Source: an uncultured Rickettsiales bacterium
GTDB taxonomy: Bacteria; Pseudomonadota; Alphaproteobacteria; Rickettsiales; UBA1997
Direction of reading: 5' to 3'
Assembly (NCBI GenBank): GCA_937927795.1
Contig: CALBSF010000204.1
Span: 1 to 41,665 of the forward strand
Length of the DNA stretch: 41,665 nucleotides
The notes below the pieces were generated by a model. The model was not told the origin of the DNA. It saw nothing but the letters and a program-made list of their open reading frames with translations, and did no database searches. The first letter of the stretch is position 1; every line of letters starts with the position of its first letter. This document shows, piece by piece, positions 9,482 to 16,898 of this stretch. A program made the translations under genes and the position numbers.

Positions 9482-9676
9482 ATGTCAGTAGAAAACAAAA
9501 TCGTTTATTATTTTTTGCGCATTTCAGCAGAAAGATTTGCCTCAGATTTACAACATTTTCAAAAGGAAATTTCTAACTTAAGCGATGAAGAACTTTACGG
9601 AATCGTTTCTTATTTTGATAGTATCCGCGATAATCTTATGAATGTTAAAAGAGAACTAGAAAAAAGATTAAAATAA
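9482..9676 (+). CDS. Small hypothetical helical protein
   Basis: 64 residues, preceded by a good ribosome site (AAAGGAG five bases before the ATG). The sequence is mostly predicted helix, with charged and aromatic residues (YYFLRISAERFASDLQHF, then ELYGIVSYFDSIRDNL) and a basic tail ELEKRLK. No family is recognised. It stands alone between the TPS operon and the convergent phage recombinase cassette, so it could belong to either the host or the phage. The upstream leader resembles those of two small phage-region genes, which slightly favours a shared regulatory scheme. No membrane segment or metal site is visible. Confidence 0.6.
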   Translation: MSVENKIVYYFLRISAERFASDLQHFQKEISNLSDEELYGIVSYFDSIRDNLMNVKRELEKRLK

Positions 9677-9718
9677 AAGCTCTACACAGATTGTAAAAAT
9701 TTTTAAGCTGTTGATATG

Positions 9719-9740
9719 GGCCGCAGAAGCGGTCTCTTTA
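9719..9740. terminator. Possible hairpin terminator between convergent genes
   Basis: GGCCGC (9719-9724) pairs with GCGGTC (9729-9734), including one G-T pair, around an AGAA tetraloop. It lies between a plus-strand gene and the 3' end of the minus-strand recombinase operon. The following T-run is short (TCTTTA), so termination efficiency is uncertain. It could also mark the left edge of the prophage. Confidence 0.35.
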
Positions 9741-9769
9741 AAAATCCAAAAATTTAAAAAAATTCACTT

Positions 9770-10183
9770 CTAAAATCCCCAATTTTCCTCTTGTTCTTGC
9801 CATAAATCAGGAATTTCTTTATTGATCAAATCAGTCAATCGCAACTCTCTTGGATGAGTTCCATTTAAAATTCTCTCAACAATTTTTGGCGACAAAAAAT
9901 TCAAGTTAAAAACTCGACTTACATAAGAAGCCGTAACTTTTTCCTTCTCCGCAATTTCTCCAAGAGATGCCACTTGCCCTTCATCAATCATGATTTTCCA
10001 TTTATAAGCTTTGGCGATGGTTTTTATCATACTTTCATCAATATGTTTCTTTCCTTCTTCTTTTGTGATGTTTTTTGGCTCTATAATGAGCGCCACGCCT
10101 CTTTTTCTTATAATTTTGATGGGAACGAAGATATCGATCGTTTCATCATCTATTAAAGGCTTTTCCTGATTTTCATCTTTCAT
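9770..10183 (-). CDS. HTH protein of the serine-recombinase cassette
   Basis: 137 residues; the ATG lies two bases after the recombinase stop. Residues about 68-100 (QVASLGEIAEKEKVTASYVSRVFNLNFLSP) form a classic helix-turn-helix like those of KorB/ParB or sigma-type DNA-binding proteins. The following IVERILNGTHPRELRLTDL recurs in proteins found beside DUF2924 and large serine recombinases in alphaproteobacterial phages, as I recall. It may be a recombination directionality factor or a regulator of the cassette; this is inference from position. It is the last gene of the four-gene minus-strand operon, so it also lies closest to the presumed prophage edge. Confidence 0.72.
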   Translation of the reverse strand: MKDENQEKPLIDDETIDIFVPIKIIRKRGVALIIEPKNITKEEGKKHIDESMIKTIAKAYKWKIMIDEGQVASLGEIAEKEKVTASYVSRVFNLNFLSPKIVERILNGTHPRELRLTDLINKEIPDLWQEQEENWGF

Positions 10184-10185
10184 AA

Positions 10186-11535
10186 TTAATCATTTAGTTC
10201 TGTTGTTAATGAAGTCAGACCTTTTTTAAAAATTCTGATATTTAAACCATTTGGCGTGACGATAATATCTTTAATCAGCAGATTGATTATTCTTGCCTGT
10301 TCAATTGGAAATAATTCTTCCCAAATCTTCTCAATTTGTTTAAAAGAATTGATCACAACACTTTCAGGAATGCGATTGATTGACTGACTAATCGTGTGAA
10401 CCACAAATTCCGGCTTTTTTAACAAGATCAAAATCTGACCAGTTACCAAGCTTTCTGCTTCTCCTGCAGATATTCTGCCAACTGAACATGATTCATTATT
10501 ACCGATAGCTTTTGATGAGCACAGATAATAACGATATCTCTTTCCTTGTTTCTTGGTGTAAGTTGGAATCATCTGACGACCGCAATTTCCACATTTGATA
10601 ATGCCTTTAAGCAATGGCGCTGATGATATTCGTGATAACGGAATTGAAATTTGCGGAGCAGGATTTTCTTGATAATTTTTTTTTGAGCGTCCTAAAAAAA
10701 TATCTTTCACCTCTTGCCATGTTTGCTCATCAATGATTGCTTTATGTAAGCCATCATAAACTTGATCTTTGTGTTGGATTTTTCCTGCATAAACAGGATT
10801 TTCCAACATGCTTCTGACATTTTTTATAGTAAACTTGCCGCCTTTTTGCAGTCTGCCTTTTCCTGAAATTCTTACTTTTGTGGTAAAGCCTGAATTATTA
10901 AGGTCTCTCGCGGTTTCAGTTACGGATTCGGTTTCAATAAATTTATTGAATAAAGCTGTTATAATTTTTGCTTCTTTTTCATTTATGATCAGTTTTTTAT
11001 CATCGATATCATAGCCAAGCGGAGGATTGCCGCCCATCCACATTCCTTTCTTTTTTGAAGCGCTAATTTTATCTCTGACGCGTTCGCTGGCTAATTCTCT
11101 TTCATATTGAGCAAAGCTCATAATCATTCCGAGCATTAACCTACCTGAAGCGGTAGCGGTGTTAAAACTTTCTGTTACTGATGTAAAACTAACTTTGTGT
11201 TCATCAAATAAATTCAAAATGTTGGTGAAATCAAAAAGGCTTCTACTGATGCGATCTGCTTTGTAAACAACAACACAATCAATTTTTTTATCTTTTATAT
11301 CTTTTAGTAATCTTTGAAAAGCCGGACGATCAGTATTTCCGCCGGAATAAGCTCCATCGTCATAATAATCAGGAAGCAAAATCCATCCTTCGCTTATTTG
11401 TGATGCGATATAATTTTCTGCTGCCAATCTTTGAGCGTCAAGCGAATTAAAAGATTGATCCAATCCTTCCTCACGAGATTTTCTTGTATAAACAGCGCAT
11501 CTGATTTTTGGTTTATTTACAAGATTATCTATCAT
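10186..11535 (-). CDS. Large serine recombinase (phage integrase)
   Basis: 449 residues with three parts. The N-terminal resolvase catalytic domain carries the nucleophile in YTRKS (Ser20), plus RPAFQRLLKDIKDKKIDCVVVYKADRISR and the MLGMIMSFAQYERELASERVRDKI helix. A Recombinase domain lies at about 170-280 (GGNPPLGYDIDDKKLIINEKEA...). A zinc ribbon follows at about 325-370 (IKCGNCGRQM...YYLCSSK..NNESCSVG). The tail has a helical segment and a short beta end. Such enzymes integrate phage DNA by a serine-linked double-strand exchange between attP and attB and usually need a directionality factor to excise. The ATG overlaps the DUF2924 stop by four bases. All expected catalytic residues are visible, so it looks intact. 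Confidence 0.93.
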   Translation of the reverse strand: MIDNLVNKPKIRCAVYTRKSREEGLDQSFNSLDAQRLAAENYIASQISEGWILLPDYYDDGAYSGGNTDRPAFQRLLKDIKDKKIDCVVVYKADRISRSLFDFTNILNLFDEHKVSFTSVTESFNTATASGRLMLGMIMSFAQYERELASERVRDKISASKKKGMWMGGNPPLGYDIDDKKLIINEKEAKIITALFNKFIETESVTETARDLNNSGFTTKVRISGKGRLQKGGKFTIKNVRSMLENPVYAGKIQHKDQVYDGLHKAIIDEQTWQEVKDIFLGRSKKNYQENPAPQISIPLSRISSAPLLKGIIKCGNCGRQMIPTYTKKQGKRYRYYLCSSKAIGNNESCSVGRISAGEAESLVTGQILILLKKPEFVVHTISQSINRIPESVVINSFKQIEKIWEELFPIEQARIINLLIKDIIVTPNGLNIRIFKKGLTSLTTELND

Positions 11536-11948
11536 GATTTCAAATTAAAAAATTTGGGACCATTCCATTTTGTGCCAGTAATTTTTTTGGCGATGGCTGA
11601 TAAACTCTTGAATTTTTGTCCTTGATATTCGTAGCAATCACCCAACACTTCCACTTCATGTTTGAAGCCACCCCACTGGCGGCAAATTTTTGTGCCTGTT
11701 GCTAAATTATTTGCACTTTTCAATGAGTTATTTGAAACACCTGCAATGGTTAAAAGTTTGGCTTTGGTTTCTTCGGCAAGGCTACCGAAGGCTAATTCTT
11801 GTAAGCGATAAGCAATCCTTGGTTTTAGATATTCTTTCTTTGAATTTGCCGGTGATTTTTTTGGCATTAATTCATCATGAAGTTTACGCAACTCAGAAAC
11901 TGGTTTATTTTCTAATTCTATAATTTGTCTAACGATACTTTTACTCAT
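11532..11948 (-). CDS. DUF2924-domain protein
   Basis: 138 residues. The N-terminal helix region (ELENKPVSELRKLHDELMPKKSP) and the C-terminal module (GTKICRQWGGFKHEVEVLGDCYEYQGQKFKSLSAIAKKITGTKWNGPKFF) match the DUF2924 pattern. That module is small, beta-rich and probably DNA-interacting. The family is almost always found next to large serine recombinases in alphaproteobacterial prophages, as here, so a recombination accessory role is plausible but unproven. The gene overlaps both neighbours by four bases (ATGA junctions), indicating a single translationally coupled operon. Confidence 0.88.
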   Translation of the reverse strand: MSKSIVRQIIELENKPVSELRKLHDELMPKKSPANSKKEYLKPRIAYRLQELAFGSLAEETKAKLLTIAGVSNNSLKSANNLATGTKICRQWGGFKHEVEVLGDCYEYQGQKFKSLSAIAKKITGTKWNGPKFFNLKS

Positions 11949-12145
11949 AATGTTGTTGGTTGTTGAACATGGTTAAAACCAACACTATGAAGGCTCAAAA
12001 AGGATTTACTATCAAGTTGAATCTGATCTTTTTTGATTGATTTTTTTTCTTCTAAGCGATAAATTCCTCTTGCAAGAATTGAGGCAATTTCGGATAATCT
12101 TTCTTGTTTTTTGAGGTTGTTTTCAATTTTATTTTGCATCTTCAT
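11945..12145 (-). CDS. Small conserved protein heading the recombinase operon
   Basis: 66 residues. The core KKQERLSEIASILARGIYRLEEKK resembles the short proteins that precede DUF2924 genes in similar cassettes (typically RLAEIGAILA.G..RL, from memory). It has no recognised domain. The ATG at 12145 lacks an obvious ribosome site. However, an 11-codon reading frame with a strong GGGGAG site begins 19 bases upstream and overlaps it, suggesting translational coupling from a leader peptide. Downstream it overlaps the DUF2924 gene by four bases. Confidence 0.68.
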   Translation of the reverse strand: MKMQNKIENNLKKQERLSEIASILARGIYRLEEKKSIKKDQIQLDSKSFLSLHSVGFNHVQQPTTL

Positions 12146-12164
12146 ATGGCGGCAGTTTTTTCAT
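12129..12164 (-). CDS. Possible 11-residue leader peptide
   Basis: On the minus strand, GGGGAG followed six bases later by ATG opens a frame reading MKKLPPYEDAK and then TAA. The frame overlaps the start of the 66-residue gene, which has no ribosome site of its own. It may deliver ribosomes to that start. It could also be chance, since the frame is very short. Confidence 0.3.
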   Translation of the reverse strand: MKKLPPYEDAK

Positions 12165-12276
12165 AAAAAATTCTCCCCAATATTAAAAATCATCTGCCAT
12201 TTACCCGCAACATACCAGACCTTGGAAGAATTTCCTTTAACGACACAAGCAACGACAATCATCACCAATTTGTTCA

Positions 12277-12305
12277 TTTTTAGACACAAAATGATACAGT
12301 TGCAA
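12277..12305 (-). promoter_or_regulatory. Candidate promoter for the minus-strand recombinase operon
   Basis: Reading leftward, TTGCAA (12300-12305) and TAAAAA (12277-12282) are separated by exactly 17 bases. That is a plausible -35/-10 pair about 110 bases upstream of the leader ATG. The call is by consensus only; other pairs could be drawn in this AT-rich stretch. Confidence 0.3.
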
Positions 12306-12323
12306 AAATCTCGCATCAAAACA

Positions 12324-12352
12324 TTTACAAAAATTATTGTAATCGGATAAGA
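12324..12352 (+). promoter_or_regulatory. Candidate rightward early promoter with embedded inverted repeat
   Basis: TTTACA (12324-12329) and ATAAGA (12347-12352) lie 17 bases apart. Overlapping the -35 and the spacer is the inverted repeat TTACAA-N6-TTGTAA (12325-12342), a natural place for a repressor to block this promoter and perhaps also the divergent one. No repressor gene of the CI/Cro type is recognised in the window. Confidence 0.4.
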
Positions 12353-12489
12353 TCTTTAAGGTTATTTTAAGATTGGAGTGTCGCGCCTTTTATCACCTCA
12401 TTGTAGGCGAGTGAGAGATTTTGATGTTTTAAATGTCCTAAATTATCACCCGATCGGCACAACGCTCTGCCACCTAAAGCGTTAACGAC

Positions 12490-13674
12490 ATGGAAGCAAA
12501 AATTAAAAAGCTGATCCGCAGCACCCCAGAGGAAGACCTCAAATCCCTGCTTGATAAATATGAGCTAAAATTGCCGGAAGATTTTAAATGGCAAAACGGC
12601 ACAAAAAAATACCACTCCCAACTTTTTAATTCGATTTGGAATCTTGATGATGAAGAGCGCAAAGCTCACCTCTTTGAGATAATTGAGCGCGTTCATGAAA
12701 TGATTGACGAGCTTGGACAATCTGCTCTAATGGCAAGACATACAATTGCCAGTAATGACAATTTTATCAGTTTAAAAAGCGAACATTCCCGTTGCTTGTG
12801 GGCATTGCAAAATCATCCGCAGGAATTTGAAAAAGCCGAATATTGCGCCTCGCTTGATTACAAAAGAAAATCGCGCGAATGGAGTTCGTTTGTTGCGCCT
12901 CGGATGAGAGAAATTCATAACACCAAAGAACATCTAGAAGAGTTTAAGCAGATGGTTCTTGAGTGCTTTAACATCAGCAAAAAAATCAAAGTTGAAATTT
13001 TTGAACGAATCAAAACCGATCATCACGACAAAGAAATCGCTATCTTCCAGCTAATCGCCTATCATGACGGATTACACAAATCGCTTCAAACTTTTGAAAA
13101 AGAAGAAGTCGTCACAAAATATTTTCCAACAGTAAATGAATTTTCAATCAGCTACGAACCTCACACTGGCATTGTTGAGGTTGTTTCTGATTGTAAAGAA
13201 AATCGCGGCAAACTTGCCAAAGCCTTCGTTAATACTTTTCTAAAAGCCGAAGATGAAATTGATGAGATTCCGATCAAAAAATTTGATCTCTCGATGTTGA
13301 AGGTTCCTTACAATTTTATGAAAGATGTTGATCCAAGCGATTTGATTGATGATGTAAAAGTAACGCTACTAAAGCTGCAACCACTTGATAGCAGAAATTC
13401 AACAACGCTTGAGGCTCTTTTTAGAGATCATCGCTCCATTTATTCTTTGGCGCAAGATTGGTATGCTCAGTATAATCCGCTTCATGGCTCCTTTACTATC
13501 AAGAGAGCCAGACTTTCGATTAAATTCAAACCAACGGATAAAAATCCGCGCGGTAAACTTTTACATGTTAACATCACTGACCCAAATGGATGCGATTTAA
13601 AAGACCGATCAGAAAGAGAAAAAATGATAGGCAATAAATATTTAGAAAAATGGGGTTTAATGGAAAGAATCTGA
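12490..13674 (+). CDS. Unrecognised early phage protein, 394 residues
   Basis: First gene of the rightward operon. It is highly charged and largely helical in the first two thirds (MEAKIKKLIRSTPEEDLKSLLDKYELKLPEDF...), with a more beta-like last third containing SFTIKRARLSIKFKPTDKNPRGKLLHVNITDPNGCDLKDRSER. No family, nucleotide-binding motif, metal site or membrane segment is recognised. The ATG has no obvious ribosome site. It overlaps the next gene by 25 bases in another frame, so the two are probably coupled and functionally linked. The position between the divergent promoter and the replication genes suggests an early regulatory, host-takeover or defence-related role, which is only inference. 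Confidence 0.7.
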   Translation: MEAKIKKLIRSTPEEDLKSLLDKYELKLPEDFKWQNGTKKYHSQLFNSIWNLDDEERKAHLFEIIERVHEMIDELGQSALMARHTIASNDNFISLKSEHSRCLWALQNHPQEFEKAEYCASLDYKRKSREWSSFVAPRMREIHNTKEHLEEFKQMVLECFNISKKIKVEIFERIKTDHHDKEIAIFQLIAYHDGLHKSLQTFEKEEVVTKYFPTVNEFSISYEPHTGIVEVVSDCKENRGKLAKAFVNTFLKAEDEIDEIPIKKFDLSMLKVPYNFMKDVDPSDLIDDVKVTLLKLQPLDSRNSTTLEALFRDHRSIYSLAQDWYAQYNPLHGSFTIKRARLSIKFKPTDKNPRGKLLHVNITDPNGCDLKDRSEREKMIGNKYLEKWGLMERI

Positions 13675-14612
13675 CACCGCAAATATGCAAATTGTTGATG
13701 GAGATAGTTGAGCAAAAAAATCCTAATATTTCTCACTCAGTTTTATTTTCAGAATTCGGTAAAGATGTAGCAAAATTTTTAATTGATCAGAATTACTTAA
13801 CCCAAGGTGAAAGCCTTGAAAGCTATTGGCTTGGCAGTGAAGACAAAGATGTTGATGTTGAGTGGAATGAAAAACTAAACTCGTATGCTTACCTTTCATC
13901 TAGCGGAAAATTTGTCGCAGTAAAAAACGATGATCTCAAAACTTATGACGCAAATTTTGAAAAAATTGTCAGCTTTTTAGCTAAAGAATTTGATGTTTCG
14001 GAAAGCAGCAAAACCAAGCAAAATCAACATCTTGAAGGATTGCTGTTTTTTGTTGGCGAAGCGCGGATAAGCAAAAAGAAAGTTGCAGTATTTTTTGTCC
14101 GCAGACTCAACGACAATGAGGTTCTTAAGAAAGTTGAAGAATTTTTTATCAAACCAACATCCTCTTTACCTAAGTTAATCCTTACTTCGTCAAATCATCT
14201 CTCTCCCGAATCTCTTAAAAATAAATCCAAAATTATTTCAATTCCAAAACTGCTTGGACTGGCTAACAGCAAGGCTTTGTTCAACATGGATTATATTGCC
14301 AATGTAATTTTTGGAATTGGTAGTGATGAAGCAAAGCCCGATGTTTATTGCACCGAAGATGCCAGCACTCTTTTTATTGGTGATAAAAGTTGGAGCATCA
14401 AAGGCGACAAACAGCGCCAGATCATTAAGCTCATGTGTGATCATTACCTTGAAAATCCTGAGAAAAAAATCAGATGGCCGGATTTATTAAACGATGCCGA
14501 CATCGAAACATCTTCACGATTTAGAGATTTTTTCAAATACAGCGCCGTGCTGGAAGCTATAAATCATCAAAACGGATTCGTTTGGTTTAACACTGGCGAA
14601 AAAATCGACTAA
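13650..14612 (+). CDS. Unrecognised early phage protein, 320 residues
   Basis: Begins inside the 3' end of the 394-residue gene (ATG 13650; ATG 13698 is an alternative start giving a non-overlapping gene). It appears to have an N-terminal winged-helix-like segment (LTPQICKLLMEIVEQKNPNISHSVLFSEFGKDVAKFLIDQNYL). A central alpha/beta part follows (LLFFVGEARISKKKVAVFFVRRLNDNEVLKKVEEFF...KLILTSSNH). The C-terminal domain has a second DNA-binding-like helical unit (WSIKGDKQRQIIKLMCDHYLENPEKKIRWPDLLNDADIETSSRFRDFFK). No named family is recognised. With its upstream partner it forms a two-gene unit of unknown function ahead of the excisionase-like gene. Confidence 0.72.
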   Translation: MGFNGKNLTPQICKLLMEIVEQKNPNISHSVLFSEFGKDVAKFLIDQNYLTQGESLESYWLGSEDKDVDVEWNEKLNSYAYLSSSGKFVAVKNDDLKTYDANFEKIVSFLAKEFDVSESSKTKQNQHLEGLLFFVGEARISKKKVAVFFVRRLNDNEVLKKVEEFFIKPTSSLPKLILTSSNHLSPESLKNKSKIISIPKLLGLANSKALFNMDYIANVIFGIGSDEAKPDVYCTEDASTLFIGDKSWSIKGDKQRQIIKLMCDHYLENPEKKIRWPDLLNDADIETSSRFRDFFKYSAVLEAINHQNGFVWFNTGEKID

Positions 14613-14730
14613 AAACATCAAAAAAATTTAATTCCTCCCGTTTCCTCCCCCTTTCTCCCCCCGAACTCCTCCTCCCAGACTTTCTAATCTGTTCGTAGTT
14701 ATTCGTTAATCAACTAACCGAACTACGTCA
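14613..14730. promoter_or_regulatory. Pyrimidine-rich tract and inverted repeat upstream of the HTH gene
   Basis: About 14632-14682 is an almost pure C/T tract (repeats of TCCTCC and TTTCTCCCC) on the plus strand. It is followed by CGTAGTT (14694-14700) and its reverse complement AACTACG (14721-14727), with a nested GTTA-ATCAAC-TAAC between them. The inverted repeat ends three bases before the ATG of the HTH gene. That gene lacks a ribosome site, so the repeat may be an operator covering a leaderless or near-leaderless start. Confidence 0.4.
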
Positions 14731-14973
14731 ATGACAAATCAAGATCAATATTTACCTGAGAAATGCGTTGCCAACCGGTGGGGCATTTCATCCCGAACAT
14801 TACAAAGATGGCGCTGGCTTGGGCTTGGCCCTCCTTACATGAAAATCGGCGGCCGTGTCCGCTACTCCTTACTAGGCATAATGGAGTTTGAAGAGAAGAG
14901 CTTCGGGAAAAATCCCAACACTCAAAAGCCAGCCAAAAAAAATTTAATAATCGTTAGGGAGCCTCAATTATGA
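14731..14973 (+). CDS. MerR/AlpA-type helix-turn-helix protein (excisionase-like)
   Basis: 80 residues. The first 50 form a winged HTH of the HTH_17/excisionase class: YLPEKCVANRWGISSRTLQRWRWLGLGPPYMKIGGRVRYSLLGIMEFEE, with the recognition helix SSRTLQRWR and the wing GGRVRYS. Such proteins act as excisionases or small phage regulators. There is no ribosome site before the ATG, but a perfect inverted repeat lies directly upstream, which suggests autoregulation. It overlaps the next gene by four bases (ATGA), tying it to the replication operon. Assignment as directionality factor versus transcription regulator cannot be settled from sequence. Confidence 0.85.
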   Translation: MTNQDQYLPEKCVANRWGISSRTLQRWRWLGLGPPYMKIGGRVRYSLLGIMEFEEKSFGKNPNTQKPAKKNLIIVREPQL

Positions 14974-15461
14974 ATCAAAACAAAATTAACTTACAAGATG
15001 TTCCAAATATTCCAATCGGAACATTATCAAAATTAGCGCCAGAGCAATTGCTCTGCCTTCAAGAACAAGCATTACAGCATCTACAAAAAGCTAAAATGCT
15101 TAAAGATTGGCTGGATAACAGCATCGCTCTTAAATATCGCGATATTGCCTCCAACCTTCGCAAAATTGATTCCAAAGATAGTGGCACAGTCCATTTCACA
15201 GATGGCGATTTTAAGATCACTTCTGTTTTGGCAAAAAAAGTCGACTGGAATCAGGAAAAATTAAAGGATGTTGTCACCGCCATCAGAAAACACGGCGATA
15301 ATCCTGATGAATATGTCGAAAGCTCTTATCGCATCTCTGAAACCAAATACACCTCGTGGCCAGAGCATATCAAAAACATTTTCAAGCCAGCGCGTCTTCT
15401 AAAAACAGGTGCTGAGACTTTTAAGATTCAGCCGCTTGCTGAAGGAGGTGCAAATGAATAG
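14970..15461 (+). CDS. Hypothetical phage protein in recombination operon
   Basis: 163 residues; coupled to the HTH gene by an ATGA junction and overlapping the ATPase gene downstream by eight bases. The N-terminal half is helical (KLAPEQLLCLQEQALQHLQKAKMLKDWLDNSIALKY). The C-terminal half has TDGDFKITSVLAKKVDWNQEKL and a YTSWPEHIKNIFKPARLLKTGAETFKI ending. Proteins with this ending sit next to AAA_24-type ATPases in other alphaproteobacterial phages, as far as I recall. No named domain is recognised. An accessory role in single-strand annealing recombination is an inference from the neighbourhood. Confidence 0.75.
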   Translation: MNQNKINLQDVPNIPIGTLSKLAPEQLLCLQEQALQHLQKAKMLKDWLDNSIALKYRDIASNLRKIDSKDSGTVHFTDGDFKITSVLAKKVDWNQEKLKDVVTAIRKHGDNPDEYVESSYRISETKYTSWPEHIKNIFKPARLLKTGAETFKIQPLAEGGANE

Positions 15462-16293
15462 CCTCCCAATTATCAGCGCAGATGAACGCTTAAAAGAAAC
15501 CAGAGGAATCAAAGGCTGCATCTTTGGTAAATCTGGTATCGGTAAAACTTCTCTACTTTGGACGCTCGATCCAAACAAAACTCTCTTCTTCGATCTTGAA
15601 GCTGGCGATCTCGCAGTTGAAGGCTGGCAAGGTGACACCATTCGACCAAAAACTTGGTCAGAATGTTGCGACTTTGCAGTCTTTATCGGCGGACCAAATC
15701 GCGCGCTTCGTCCTGATCAAAAGTTTAGTCAGCGCCACTTTGACGAGGTTTGTCAAAAGTTTGGCGACCCTGCAATCCTAGATAAATACGACACGATTTT
15801 CATCGACAGTATAACAGTCGCTGGTCGTTTGTGTTTTGGATATTGCCAAGGTCAACCGGAAGCGTTCAGTGAAAAATCGGGAAAGCCTGACACTCGCGGC
15901 GCTTATGGTTTGCATGGGCGCGAGATGATCTCTTGGTTAACTCACCTTCAACATACTCGCAGCAAAAATATTTGGTTTGTCGGCATCTTGGATGAAAAAC
16001 TCGATGACTTTAACCGCAAATATTACCAGCCGCAGATTGAAGGCAGCAAAACTGGTTTAGAACTTCCAGGCATTGTCGATCAAGTAATCACAATGGCGGA
16101 AATCCAACCAGAAGACAAAGGGCAATCCTACCGCGCTTTCATCTGTCACACCATCAATCAGTTCAATTATCCGGCTAAGGATCGCTCAAGAAGACTCGAG
16201 CAAATAGAGGAACCACACCTCGGCAACCTCATGCAAAAGATCAGGTCTGAAGCCAAACCAATCAACGAACAACTCATTTTTAATAATAACTAA
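15454..16293 (+). CDS. RecA-fold ATPase, AAA_24/Sak4-like recombination protein
   Basis: 279 residues from ATG 15454, chosen because GGAGGTG precedes it; a longer reading from 15409 would run deeper into the upstream gene. It has a Walker A motif GKSGIGKT at 25-32 and a Walker B-like strand YDTIFIDSI ending near Asp118. The rest is compact, in the style of phage AAA_24 ATP-binding proteins (RLGRSLKY replaced here by RKYYQPQIEGSKTGLELPG). Related Sak4 proteins promote single-strand annealing together with an SSB. The next genes are an SSB-like protein, an SF2 helicase and a nuclease, which supports a phage recombination module. Annealing activity itself is inferred. Confidence 0.82.
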   Translation: MNSLPIISADERLKETRGIKGCIFGKSGIGKTSLLWTLDPNKTLFFDLEAGDLAVEGWQGDTIRPKTWSECCDFAVFIGGPNRALRPDQKFSQRHFDEVCQKFGDPAILDKYDTIFIDSITVAGRLCFGYCQGQPEAFSEKSGKPDTRGAYGLHGREMISWLTHLQHTRSKNIWFVGILDEKLDDFNRKYYQPQIEGSKTGLELPGIVDQVITMAEIQPEDKGQSYRAFICHTINQFNYPAKDRSRRLEQIEEPHLGNLMQKIRSEAKPINEQLIFNNN

Positions 16294-16311
16294 AAACAAC
16301 AAGGAGATTTT

Positions 16312-16884
16312 ATGTCTATGGATTTTAACAACAGCGAAAACCAATCAAGTTTTGATCTTATTCCAAACAACACTCTGGCCAAAGTCAGAATGTCCATCAA
16401 GCCAGGTGGCTATGATGACCAAAGCCAAGGATGGGTTGGAGGTTATGCAACAAGAAATGAAAATACCGGCTCAATTTATCTGTCCTGCGAATTTGTAATT
16501 CTTGAAGGCGAATATGCACGGCGCAAAGTCTGGGGGTTGATCGGTCTTTACAGCAACAAAGGCGCAGAATGGGGAAATATGGGTCGCTCATTTATCAAAG
16601 CGATTCTCAATTCTGCCAGAGGCGTCTCTGAAAATGACAACTCACCAGCTGCACAAAATGCCAGAAAAATTAACGGCTTTGCTGATTTAGATGGCATTGA
16701 GTTTATTGCCAAAATCACCACCAAAAAAGATCAAAACGAGGAACTCAGAAATGAAATCCGTTTTGCCATAACTCCTGACCACAAAGATTATCAGGCATTC
16801 ATGGGAAGCATTGCACAGGTTGCTGTCAAAGCTCCAACTCCTGCAGCACCCGCTGCTAACAATCGTCCAGCTTGGGCTAGATAG
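16312..16884 (+). CDS. DUF669-type SSB-like protein
   Basis: 190 residues with a strong ribosome site (AAGGAGA before the ATG). The fold pattern is a beta-rich OB-like core (NTLAKVRMSIKPGG...SIYLSCEFVILEGEYARRKVWGLIGLYS), followed by a helical section (MGRSFIKAILNSARG) and a second sheet (LDGIEFIAKITTKKDQ). It ends in a disordered Ala/Pro tail NNRPAWAR. This resembles DUF669/phage single-strand-binding proteins that partner Sak4-like ATPases. It probably coats single-stranded DNA during phage replication. The C-terminus lacks the acidic tip of bacterial SSB. Confidence 0.68.
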   Translation: MSMDFNNSENQSSFDLIPNNTLAKVRMSIKPGGYDDQSQGWVGGYATRNENTGSIYLSCEFVILEGEYARRKVWGLIGLYSNKGAEWGNMGRSFIKAILNSARGVSENDNSPAAQNARKINGFADLDGIEFIAKITTKKDQNEELRNEIRFAITPDHKDYQAFMGSIAQVAVKAPTPAAPAANNRPAWAR

Positions 16885-16898
16885 ATTAAGGAGCAGCC

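Larger units (their letters stand above)
12165..12489. other. Divergent intergenic region between recombinase operon and early operon
   Basis: No gene is seen here apart from the leader frame at its left edge. It contains the two candidate divergent promoters described separately. A leader of about 140 bases follows, with two small stem-loops: CGCCT...AGGCG around 12391-12416 and AACGCT...AGCGTT around 12461-12483. The second ends just before the start of the 12490 gene. It may also carry attP for the serine recombinase, but no att core can be defined from one end. Confidence 0.5.

Noticed and set aside
10186..11535. Serine recombinase as an invertase acting on the tail fibres
   Set aside because: It is a large integrase-type protein (449 residues, zinc ribbon), far from the fibres, and the fibre genes are in direct rather than inverted orientation.
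12440..12489. tRNA-like fragment (minus strand GGTGGCAGAGCG...) as an att remnant
   Set aside because: Only a D-arm-like stretch can be imagined; no acceptor stem, anticodon arm or T-arm follows.
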